NCBI GenBank assembly: GCA_030526885.1
Contig: JAUNBV010000125.1
Coordinates: 1-5,267, forward strand
Source: Syntrophomonadaceae bacterium
GTDB taxonomy: Bacteria; Bacillota; Syntrophomonadia; Syntrophomonadales; Syntrophomonadaceae
Direction of reading: 5' to 3'
DNA: 5,267 nucleotides
In this document: positions 1 to 4,836 of the stretch, one piece after another
Layout: the number at the start of each line of letters is the position of its first letter
Numbering within the stretch: position 1 is the stretch's first letter
Notes under the pieces: generated by a model
The model's database searches: none
What the model was told of the DNA's origin: nothing
The model's input: the letters and a program-made list of their open reading frames with translations, nothing else
Made by a program: the position numbers and the translations under genes

Positions 1-212
1 TTTTAGTACTGATGTGCAAGATTTTAAGCTATCTGGTGCAATGCTCGGAGGCGCTTGAACAGCGGCGGGCCGAGGAGGATTTGCTGCTACAGGATATGGC
101 GGCCGAGATACCGAACCGCCAGGAAACGGTAGCGGCGGTGTCGGCGGTCATCGCCGAGGAACTGGGAGTGGAAGTCGGCGCCATCAGGATTTTGTCGTTT
201 CGGCGTCTATAA
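1..212 (+). CDS. Small OadG/OadH-like subunit of a Na+-pumping decarboxylase (5' end cut by window edge)
   Basis: Seen: an open frame enters from the left edge (first whole codon at 3) and ends with TAA at 210-212. The visible part starts with a hydrophobic stretch (LVLMCKILSYLV). A charged, Glu/Arg-rich stretch follows, then a C-terminal module reading VAAVSAVIAEELG...IRILSFRRL. An ATG at 12 exists, but the frame is open upstream of it and it has no ribosome binding site, so I treat the gene as truncated rather than starting there. Known: OadG/OadH/MmdD-type subunits are about 80-120 aa, with one N-terminal membrane helix, a variable charged linker, and often an Ala-rich C-terminal module ending in an I-R-x-x-S-x-R-R-like string. 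They stabilise the decarboxylase complex and join the carboxyltransferase to the membrane pump. Inferred: this is that subunit, placed 26 bp upstream of the biotin carrier gene in the same operon. The match is to a short, poorly conserved tail, so the exact subfamily is uncertain. Confidence 0.6.
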   Translation, partial: LVLMCKILSYLVQCSEALEQRRAEEDLLLQDMAAEIPNRQETVAAVSAVIAEELGVEVGAIRILSFRRL

Positions 213-224
213 CATTTAAGCAAA

Positions 225-231
225 AGAGGTG
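225..231 (+). promoter_or_regulatory. Ribosome binding site deciding the biotin carrier start
   Basis: AGAGGTG lies 7 nt before the ATG at 239. An in-frame TTG at 233 sits only 1 nt from this site and is therefore an unlikely start. This places the start two codons downstream of the longest open frame. Confidence 0.7.
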
Positions 232-238
232 TTTGCGG

Positions 239-568
239 ATGAAAAAATATAGGGTGAACGTAAATGGAACGGATTATGAGGTGGTCATAGAGCTTATCGA
301 CGAGGCCGCGGCCAGTTTGCAGATAGCGCCTGAGCCGGCGGCGTCACACTGGAGCGGGGAAAAAATACTGAGCCCCTTGCCCGGCACCATTTTGGATATC
401 AAGGTATCAAAGGGCGACGCGGTGACCAAGGGCAAGGTGCTGTTCATAATGGAAGCCATGAAGATGGAAAATGAGATCGCCGCTCCTCGCGACGGGCGCA
501 TTGCTTCGATAAACGTTTCCAAGGGAGCTTCGGTGGATTTCGAAGACCTGCTGTGTGTCATTGAGTAG
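239..568 (+). CDS. Biotin carboxyl carrier subunit of the Na+-translocating decarboxylase (stand-alone BCCP)
   Basis: Role: carries CO2 as carboxybiotin between the carboxyltransferase (gene at 1773) and the membrane decarboxylase (gene at 585), in the cytoplasm. Seen: 109 aa. Residues 1-20 form a short N-terminal strand region (MKKYRVNVNG), and residues about 20-42 form a short Ala/Pro-containing linker. Residues about 43-109 form a biotinyl/lipoyl domain with SPLPGTI and the biotinylation motif EAMKMENE; K75 is the acceptor, 34 residues from the C-terminus as is usual. Known: equivalent separate carriers are called MmdC, GcdC or, in Enterococcus faecalis, OadD. In Klebsiella-type oxaloacetate decarboxylase this domain is instead fused to the end of OadA. 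The linker here is much shorter than the long Ala/Pro linkers of GcdC-type proteins. The gene lies 26 bp after the OadG-like gene and 16 bp before oadB. The family call is near certain; the subunit name depends on the neighbours. Confidence 0.95.
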   Translation: MKKYRVNVNGTDYEVVIELIDEAAASLQIAPEPAASHWSGEKILSPLPGTILDIKVSKGDAVTKGKVLFIMEAMKMENEIAAPRDGRIASINVSKGASVDFEDLLCVIE

Positions 569-572
569 TTTC

Positions 573-577
573 GGAGG
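573..577 (+). promoter_or_regulatory. Ribosome binding site supporting the GTG start of oadB
   Basis: GGAGG is followed by 7 nt and then GTG at 585. The first residues after this start (E-A-V-L-N-F) match the usual amphipathic N-terminus before the first membrane segment, and no in-frame ATG offers a better start nearby. Confidence 0.7.
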
Positions 578-584
578 TTGACAG

Positions 585-1760
585 GTGGAAGCTGTACTTA
601 ATTTTTTGACCCAGACCGGTTTCAGCCAACTGGCCGATAATTGGGGCGCGCTGGTGATGATAATCATATCGCTGGTGCTGGCTTATCTGGCCATCGTGAA
701 GCGCTTTGAGCCCATGCTTTTGCTGCCCATTGCGTTTGGCATGATGCTGACCAATATCCCCGGAGCGCTCATGTTTAACGAGGTGCTGTTTGCCGACGGC
801 CATATTCACTGGGATCTGTTTGGCGGCGCGGGAGGCGTAACTCCCGGCTTGCTGGATTATCTATATCTGGGGGTAAAACTGGGCATCTATCCCTGCCTGA
901 TATTCCTCGGCATCGGGGCCATGACCGATTTTGGCCCGCTACTGGCCAATCCCAAGAGTATGCTGCTGGGCGCGGCCGCTCAAATCGGCATTTTCATGAC
1001 CTATGTGGCCGCTACATATCTGGGCTTTACCGGCGCGGAAGCCGGTTCTATCGGCATTATCGGCGGGGCCGACGGTCCCACCGCTATTTTTGTGACCACC
1101 CAACTGGCGCCGCACCTGCTGGGCCCCATCGCGGTGGCCGCCTATTCATATATGGCGCTGGTGCCGGTCATCCAGCCCCCCATCATGCGCGCGCTGACCA
1201 CGCAGCGTGAGCGCGAAATCGTAATGAAGCCATTGCGGCATGTTTCCAAGCGCGAAAAAATAATTTTTCCCATCATGGTCACCCTGGCGGTGGCGCTGCT
1301 GGTGCCGACCGCCACTCCGCTGGTGGGCTGCCTGATGCTGGGCAACCTGTTCCGCGAGAGCGGGGTAGTGGAGCGGTTGAACAAGACGGCGCAAAACGAG
1401 CTTATCAATATCGTCACCATCTTCTTGGGCATATCGGTGGGAGCCACCGCTACGGCGGAAGCATTTCTTACCTGGTCCACCATCAAGATACTGGTTATGG
1501 GAGTGGTGGCCTTCGGTTTGGGTACCGCCGGCGGAGTGCTGCTGGCTAAGTTCATGAACCTGTTCCTGAAGAACAAGATTAATCCGCTTATCGGCTCCGC
1601 CGGGGTGTCAGCCGTGCCCATGGCGGCGCGCGTATCGCAGGCGGAAGGCCAAAAAGCCAACCCGAATAATTTCCTGCTGATGCACGCCATGGGGCCCAAT
1701 GTGGCGGGAGTCATCGGTTCCGCCATCGCCGCCGGTGTGTTGCTGGCACTGTTTTTATAA
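585..1760 (+). CDS. oadB: Na+-translocating oxaloacetate decarboxylase beta subunit (carboxybiotin decarboxylase, Na+ pump)
   Basis: Role: integral membrane subunit that decarboxylates carboxybiotin, consumes a proton and exports Na+. Seen: 391 aa with a GTG start, largely hydrophobic, with many membrane segments (for example about 22-38, 43-60, 98-115, 126-148, 228-245, 300-325 and 371-391). Conserved stretches are IIGGADGPTAIFV (about 158-170), SYMALVPVIQPPI (188-200), NPLIGSAGVSAVPMAAR (333-349) and HAMGPNVAGVIGSA (367-380). Known, from memory of Klebsiella OadB mutagenesis: D203, Y229, N373, S382 and S419 take part in Na+ or proton handling. With a constant offset of 40, all five are present here as D163, Y189, N333, S342 and S379, so the pump should be active. 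MmdB and GcdB are close relatives that look alike, so the oxaloacetate assignment rests on the OadA-type partner encoded 12 bp downstream. The length falls between MmdB/GcdB (about 375) and Klebsiella OadB (about 433). Confidence 0.95.
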   Translation: MEAVLNFLTQTGFSQLADNWGALVMIIISLVLAYLAIVKRFEPMLLLPIAFGMMLTNIPGALMFNEVLFADGHIHWDLFGGAGGVTPGLLDYLYLGVKLGIYPCLIFLGIGAMTDFGPLLANPKSMLLGAAAQIGIFMTYVAATYLGFTGAEAGSIGIIGGADGPTAIFVTTQLAPHLLGPIAVAAYSYMALVPVIQPPIMRALTTQREREIVMKPLRHVSKREKIIFPIMVTLAVALLVPTATPLVGCLMLGNLFRESGVVERLNKTAQNELINIVTIFLGISVGATATAEAFLTWSTIKILVMGVVAFGLGTAGGVLLAKFMNLFLKNKINPLIGSAGVSAVPMAARVSQAEGQKANPNNFLLMHAMGPNVAGVIGSAIAAGVLLALFL

Positions 1761-1772
1761 GGAGTTTTCATT

Positions 1773-3212
1773 ATGCCGGATAATGTTTTAACCCCCGTAG
1801 CCATTACCGATACCATACTGCGCGACGCCCATCAGTCACAGGCGGCCACCCGCATGCGGCTGGATGATATGCTGCCCGCCTGCGAAATTTTGGACGATAT
1901 CGGATACTGGTCTTTGGAATGCTGGGGCGGCGCCACCTTCGACTGCTGTATGCGCTTTTTGAACGAAGACCCATGGGAACGCCTGCGGCAGCTGAAAAAA
2001 GCTCTGCCCCGCACCAAGCTGCAAATGCTGCTTAGAGGGCAAAACATATTGGGCTACAAGCATTACGCCGACGACGTGGTGGATGCTTTTTGCCGTAAAT
2101 CCATTGAAAACGGTATCGATGTGGTGCGCATATTTGACGCCCTAAACGACGTGCGCAATTTGGAGCAGGCCATGAAAAGCGTGCGCAAATACGGCGGCGT
2201 GTGTGAAGCGGCCATCAGTTACACTATCAGCCCGGTTCACAATGAAGAATACTTCGTAAAGCTGGCGCAGGAGTTGGAGTCGCTGGGAGCCGATGTCATC
2301 TGTATCAAGGACATGGCCAACCTGCTGCTGCCGATAGCGGCTTATGATCTGGTGAAGAAACTTAAAAGCTCAGTAAACGTACCTATCCATCTGCATACCC
2401 ATAACGGCACCGGCACCGGCGACATGACCAACCTGATGGCGGTATGGGCCGGCGTGGACATAGTGGACTGCGCGCTGTCGCCGATGGGCAACGGCACGGC
2501 ACAGCCCGCGACGGAGGCGCTGGTGGCGACCCTCAAGGGCTCCGGCCGCGATACCGGGCTGGATTTGCTCAAGCTCAGCGAAGCCGCCGTGCATTTCCGC
2601 AAGGTAGCCGAGCGGTTAAAGGCAGAGGGCAGCCTTGATGCCAAGGTGTTGAACATCGATACCAATACCCTGCTGTATCAGGTTCCCGGCGGCATGTTGT
2701 CCAACCTTATCTCCCAGCTCAAGGAACTGCGGTCCGAGGATAAATATTATGAGGTTTTAGCCGAGATACCGCGAGTGCGGGAGGATTTCGGCTATCCCCC
2801 GCTGGTCACCCCCACCAGCCAGATCGTGGGTACGCAGGCCGTATTCAACGTATATTACGGCGAGCGTTATAAGGTGTTTACCAAAGAATCAAAAAGCCTG
2901 CTGCGCGGCGAATACGGCATGCTGCCCGGTCCGGTAAACGAAGCCGTACGGCATAGAGCTATCGGCAGCGAAGAAGTCATAACCTGCCGTCCCGCCGATT
3001 TGCTGCCCAATGAATTGGAACGCTACCACGCAGAAGCGGGAGATTTAGCCCGCTCAGAGGAAGACGTACTGAGCTACGCCCTGTTTCCGCAGGTGGCCGC
3101 CAAATACTTGACGGAAAGAAACGCCCCCCCTACAGACGCCAATGCGCCTGTCACCGCCGCGCCCGACGCAGTGCGCGTATTATACGTGCAGGACCTGTCG
3201 GCACCGCAATAG
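1773..3212 (+). CDS. oadA: Oxaloacetate decarboxylase alpha subunit (carboxyltransferase, no biotin domain)
   Basis: Role: cytoplasmic carboxyltransferase moving the carboxyl group of oxaloacetate to biotin and releasing pyruvate. Seen: 479 aa, ATG preceded by TAAGGAG, which overlaps the oadB stop. Residues about 8-270 are an HMGL-like TIM barrel with TILRDAHQS (14-22), metal ligand D18, carbamylated-lysine candidate K179 in IKDMAN, and metal ligands H208 and H210 in HLHTH. Their spacing (161, 29 and 31) matches Vibrio cholerae OadA D17/K178/H207/H209 as I recall it. Residues about 290-450 form the conserved PYC_OADA domain (PGGMLSNLISQL at 305-316; EYGMLPGPVN at 380-389). The protein ends in an Ala/Pro/Thr-rich tail of about 30 residues, where Klebsiella OadA continues into a biotin domain; the carrier is instead encoded at 239-568. 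Alternatives sharing this fold are pyruvate carboxylase subunit B and transcarboxylase 5S. The adjacent oadB favours decarboxylation, although a bidirectional role cannot be excluded. Confidence 0.93.
   Translation: MPDNVLTPVAITDTILRDAHQSQAATRMRLDDMLPACEILDDIGYWSLECWGGATFDCCMRFLNEDPWERLRQLKKALPRTKLQMLLRGQNILGYKHYADDVVDAFCRKSIENGIDVVRIFDALNDVRNLEQAMKSVRKYGGVCEAAISYTISPVHNEEYFVKLAQELESLGADVICIKDMANLLLPIAAYDLVKKLKSSVNVPIHLHTHNGTGTGDMTNLMAVWAGVDIVDCALSPMGNGTAQPATEALVATLKGSGRDTGLDLLKLSEAAVHFRKVAERLKAEGSLDAKVLNIDTNTLLYQVPGGMLSNLISQLKELRSEDKYYEVLAEIPRVREDFGYPPLVTPTSQIVGTQAVFNVYYGERYKVFTKESKSLLRGEYGMLPGPVNEAVRHRAIGSEEVITCRPADLLPNELERYHAEAGDLARSEEDVLSYALFPQVAAKYLTERNAPPTDANAPVTAAPDAVRVLYVQDLSAPQ
3124..3130 (+). 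repeat. C7 homopolymer in the oadA tail
   Basis: Seven consecutive C residues encode Ala-Pro-Pro at residues 451-453, just before the low-complexity tail. A one-base change here would alter only the last 26-28 residues, outside the catalytic domains. This is a possible slippage or sequencing-error point. Confidence 0.6.
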
Positions 3213-3314
3213 ATCAAGAAAAGTATTTCGCGATGGCAGGGTAGAAGGGAGCGTTTATGCTTCCGATATATTCAGTTCTCGTGTCAACCCGGCGGCAAAA
3301 CCCATGGCCCATGT

Positions 3315-3349
3315 ATGCTCACAGCACAACCAACACTTGCTGTGGGCAT
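3315..3349. repeat. Inverted repeat, 12-bp arms, 11-nt loop, upstream of the prepilin promoter
   Basis: ATGCTCACAGCA (3315-3326) pairs with TGCTGTGGGCAT (3338-3349): 11 perfect pairs plus one T:G position, with two further wobble pairs possible outside. The loop is CAACCAACACT. It is not followed by a T tract, so it is not a standard intrinsic terminator. It ends one base before the candidate -35 box of the prepilin promoter. It could be an operator for a dimeric regulator or a stem-loop at the end of the decarboxylase transcript. The structure is seen directly; the function is inference. Confidence 0.55.
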
Positions 3350-3350
3350 G

Positions 3351-3379
3351 TTGCATTATACCGGCATTCCAAATATAAT
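3351..3379 (+). promoter_or_regulatory. Candidate sigma-70/A promoter for the prepilin gene
   Basis: A perfect -10 TATAAT lies at 3374-3379, 17 bp after a weak -35 TTGCAT (3351-3356; only TTG matches). Transcription would start near 3386, giving a 5' leader of about 50 nt before the ATG at 3435. The -10 is convincing by sequence and the -35 is poor, so an activator may be needed. Confidence 0.45.
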
Positions 3380-3434
3380 ATGTGAAAAATCTGTCATATT
3401 GAGGCGGACATGGGCGTGGGGTGAAGTACATATC

Positions 3435-3857
3435 ATGAATAAAGCAGCCAATAGCAGACGGGACGCGGGATTTACCCTAATCGAACTGGTGGTGGTGCTA
3501 GCCATTTTGGCGATATTGGCCGCCACCGTCATTCCCCGCTACAGCAATGTACAGATGGGGTCGCGCATAAAGGCCGACGTGACCACCGCCACTGCCATCA
3601 TTGATGCCGCACGGGTCCAGGAGCTCAATACCGGTAAGAGCGTCACCGACATCGAGGCGTTGAATAAAAGATATTTTCTCATCGCCGACCCGGTGCCGCA
3701 GTCCGGAGGCACTTTTGACTTGACCAAAACCGGCGGGGTTTACCGGGTGATTTGGACTGCCACCGAGGAAAAGGCGGGAGAATACGCCGATACTTATGTT
3801 GTCACCGAGGGAGAGAGCATCCCGGCCGGAAAATTGTACGGCGATGTCGCTTTATGA
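3435..3857 (+). CDS. Type IV prepilin-like / pseudopilin protein
   Basis: Seen: 140 aa. The start ATG at 3435 has a GGGGTGA site 10 nt upstream; the frame stays open upstream to 3315, but that extra stretch does not look like a leader. Residues 1-12 form a short basic leader ending in Gly (MNKAANSRRDAG). Residues 13-17 are FTLIE, with Glu at mature position 5, followed by a hydrophobic helix to about residue 34 (VVVLAILAILAATVIPRYS). The remaining roughly 105 residues form a polar globular domain without any cysteine. Known: this is the class III signal cut by the PilD-type prepilin peptidase and methylated at Phe1. Such proteins build type IV pili, competence pseudopili or type II secretion pseudopili. 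The mature form would be 128 aa, small for a major pilin. No assembly genes (ATPase, PilC-like protein, peptidase) are in this window, so whether it is a major, minor or pseudopilin is unknown. It has its own candidate promoter. Confidence 0.88.
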   Translation: MNKAANSRRDAGFTLIELVVVLAILAILAATVIPRYSNVQMGSRIKADVTTATAIIDAARVQELNTGKSVTDIEALNKRYFLIADPVPQSGGTFDLTKTGGVYRVIWTATEEKAGEYADTYVVTEGESIPAGKLYGDVAL

Positions 3858-3882
3858 CGAGCGATTCTTTTTTGATTTTTTT
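3846..3882 (+). terminator. Weak intrinsic terminator-like hairpin overlapping the prepilin stop codon
   Basis: TCGCT (3847-3851) pairs with AGCGA (3860-3864) around an 8-nt loop, plus one G:T closing pair, followed by a T-rich run (3865-3882). The stem is short, so termination would be partial at best. The same T-rich run lies just upstream of the next promoter and could serve there as an AT-rich upstream element. Confidence 0.3.
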
Positions 3883-3892
3883 GTCAAATCTA

Positions 3893-3921
3893 TTGAAAAC
3901 TTAACAGAATAGTGTTACACT
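3893..3921 (+). promoter_or_regulatory. Extended -10 promoter for the four-helix membrane protein
   Basis: TTGAAA (-35, 3893-3898), a 17-bp spacer and TACACT (-10, 3916-3921), with an extended -10 TG at 3913-3914. The -35 matches the consensus at 5 of 6 positions and the -10 at 4 of 6, including the key T, A and final T. Transcription would start near 3928, about 49 nt before the ATG. The T-rich run upstream may strengthen it. Confidence 0.65.
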
Positions 3922-3961
3922 AATAATGATATCAGCGTGAAGAGCGCTAAAAACTTTTTTG

Positions 3962-3967
3962 AGGAGG
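3962..3967 (+). promoter_or_regulatory. Ribosome binding site deciding the start of the four-helix protein
   Basis: AGGAGG lies 9 nt before the ATG at 3977. A longer in-frame reading from TTG at 3959 overlaps this site and so cannot be the start that it serves. Confidence 0.75.
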
Positions 3968-3976
3968 TCATTTATT

Positions 3977-4405
3977 ATGAATGAAACTGCCCCCCCCGCA
4001 ATGGATCCGAAAATCGCGGAACTACTGGCGAAAATCGCCAAGGTGAAGAAAATCTTTAAGTTTCTCTTCGTGTATCAGGTGATCGTAGGACTGTTGTTGC
4101 TGTCCGCCTTTGTATGGGGCGGAGAAAACGGCTTTATCGGGCTGTTCGTGGCGCCATTCTTCTTTGGCTTGGGTTATGCCTATAAACTGGTAGCGACCGA
4201 TGAGGACTTTGCCCACTGCAAAATTGCCATGCGCGCCAACTATGCCTCCCATTTGCTGATGGTAGTGGTAGCCATCGCAGCTTACTTCCTGCTGCCGGGC
4301 GAAAGCAACCTGTGCATTCTGAGTACCGTGGCTGTAGCTTCCCTGATCCCCGGCATCGTGTCTTATATAGTGGCCGGCCAGATGAAAAAAGCTACCGCAG
4401 GTTAA
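3977..4405 (+). CDS. Four-helix integral membrane protein of unknown function
   Basis: I do not recognise this family. Seen: 142 aa with no signal peptide. A short N-terminal cytoplasm-like segment (residues 1-25) has a Pro-rich patch encoded by a C8 tract, then a Lys-rich amphipathic stretch (about 12-28). Four hydrophobic helices follow at about 26-47, 52-72, 88-106 and 112-133. The loop between helices 2 and 3 is charged (ATDEDFAHCKIAMRAN), and the tail is short and basic (QMKKATAG). By the positive-inside rule both ends would face the cytoplasm. It is flanked by a strong promoter and a strong terminator, so it is probably expressed alone and well. There are two cysteines (81 and 113) and no obvious catalytic motif. 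It could be a small transporter-like or stress membrane protein, but nothing here shows which. The reality of the gene is well supported by the start signals and composition; its function is open. Confidence 0.85.
   Translation: MNETAPPAMDPKIAELLAKIAKVKKIFKFLFVYQVIVGLLLLSAFVWGGENGFIGLFVAPFFFGLGYAYKLVATDEDFAHCKIAMRANYASHLLMVVVAIAAYFLLPGESNLCILSTVAVASLIPGIVSYIVAGQMKKATAG
3990..3997 (+). repeat. C8 homopolymer at codons 5-7 of the four-helix protein gene
   Basis: Eight C residues encode the end of Ala5 and all of Pro6-Pro7. By direct reading, loss of one C gives a stop after 22 residues and gain of one C gives a stop after 27, so either change would switch the protein off. Confidence 0.7.
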
Positions 4406-4433
4406 GAACTGCCGTAATACCATATACTTATTG

Positions 4434-4466
4434 AGCCGGTGCTGATTTATCAGCACCGGCTTTTTT
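4434..4466 (+). terminator. Strong intrinsic terminator
   Basis: AGCCGGTGCTGA (4434-4445) pairs perfectly over 12 bp with TCAGCACCGGCT (4450-4461) around a TTTA loop. The T tract at 4461-4466 completes the signal. It lies 28 bp after the stop of the four-helix protein gene and separates it from the GIY-YIG/radical SAM pair. Confidence 0.95.
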
Positions 4467-4528
4467 AACTCCCGGGGCAGGAGGCCAAAGGGTTGCTGTG
4501 GAACTCTGTCACCACGGAGAACAAACGG

Positions 4529-4533
4529 GGAGG
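4529..4533 (+). promoter_or_regulatory. Ribosome binding site supporting the GTG start of the GIY-YIG gene
   Basis: GGAGG is 7 nt before GTG at 4541. A competing AGGAGG (4479-4484) lies 8 nt before an in-frame TTG at 4493, which would add 16 residues. Family architecture, with the first GIY-YIG strand almost at the N-terminus, favours 4541. Confidence 0.6.
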
Positions 4534-4540
4534 AAAGAGC

Positions 4541-4822
4541 GTGGCCTGGGTATATATACTTAAATGTGGCGACGGCAGTTACTATACCGGCTATGCCCTC
4601 GACCCGGCGAAGCGTTTGGCCGAGCATAAGGCCGGCATTGCCAGCCGCTATACCCGCAGCCATCTGCCGGTGAAGATGGTGTATACCGAGGAGTGCGCCG
4701 ACAAATCCGCCGCTCTCAAACGGGAACGGACCATTAAAAGGCTCACCCGCGCGCAAAAAGAGGAGTTGATCAGGGGCTTTAGCCCGGAAGGGGAACCGGA
4801 TAAACGAGTCGGGCAGGAGTGA
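4541..4822 (+). CDS. GIY-YIG nuclease superfamily protein (UPF0213/YhbQ-like)
   Basis: Seen: 93 aa from GTG at 4541. The first strand reads WVYILKC (residues 3-9), and the second half-motif is YYTGY (14-18), standing for the GIY...YIG pair. R25 lies in KRLAEH, RYTRSHLPVKMVY spans 37-49, and E62 lies in the helix LKRERTIKRL. Known: GIY-YIG domains use a Tyr in each half-motif, a helix Arg and a later Glu with a metal ion to cut DNA. The small stand-alone UPF0213 group, including E. coli YhbQ, keeps these residues and has been linked to DNA repair or nuclease activity without a settled role. All four landmark residues can be found here. The last 13 residues (from S81) are charged and probably unstructured. 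The gene follows the terminator by 74 bp, with no clear promoter between, and is 14 bp upstream of the radical SAM gene. Confidence 0.9.
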   Translation: MAWVYILKCGDGSYYTGYALDPAKRLAEHKAGIASRYTRSHLPVKMVYTEECADKSAALKRERTIKRLTRAQKEELIRGFSPEGEPDKRVGQE

Positions 4823-4836
4823 AAAGGGGGAGCGAC

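Noticed and set aside
1142..1816. A 224-codon open frame on the minus strand
   Set aside because: It is fully antisense to the clearly recognised oadB and the start of oadA, with no family signal of its own.
101..2771. The 12-mer GCCGAGATACCG near 102 and again near 2760
   Set aside because: Both copies encode Ala-Glu-Ile-Pro in unrelated proteins with no flanking similarity; this is a coincidence of codon choice.
239..3212. Methylmalonyl-CoA or glutaconyl-CoA decarboxylase instead of oxaloacetate decarboxylase
   Set aside because: The carrier and beta subunits would fit, but those enzymes use acyl-CoA-type carboxyltransferases. The gene at 1773 is an HMGL-like, metal-dependent OadA type.
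3315..3349. The inverted repeat as the intrinsic terminator of the oad operon
   Set aside because: No T tract follows the stem, so it does not meet the usual pattern. It is listed as a dyad of unknown role.
3257..3385. A possible 42-codon small gene after oadA with an AAGGGAG site
   Set aside because: Its translation is an unlikely mix (many His, Tyr, Asn, Cys) with no hydrophobic or folded pattern, and it runs through the inverted repeat and the -10 box. It is better read as non-coding.
3315..3434. A 40-residue N-terminal extension of the prepilin
   Set aside because: It would put the class III cleavage site 52 residues in, far longer than normal leaders. It also overlaps the candidate promoter, while ATG 3435 gives a normal 12-residue leader.
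4022..4756. A 244-codon open frame on the minus strand
   Set aside because: It lies antisense across the four-helix protein, a strong forward terminator and the GIY-YIG gene. Its translation shows no recognisable motif and it is explained by the codon bias of the opposite strand.
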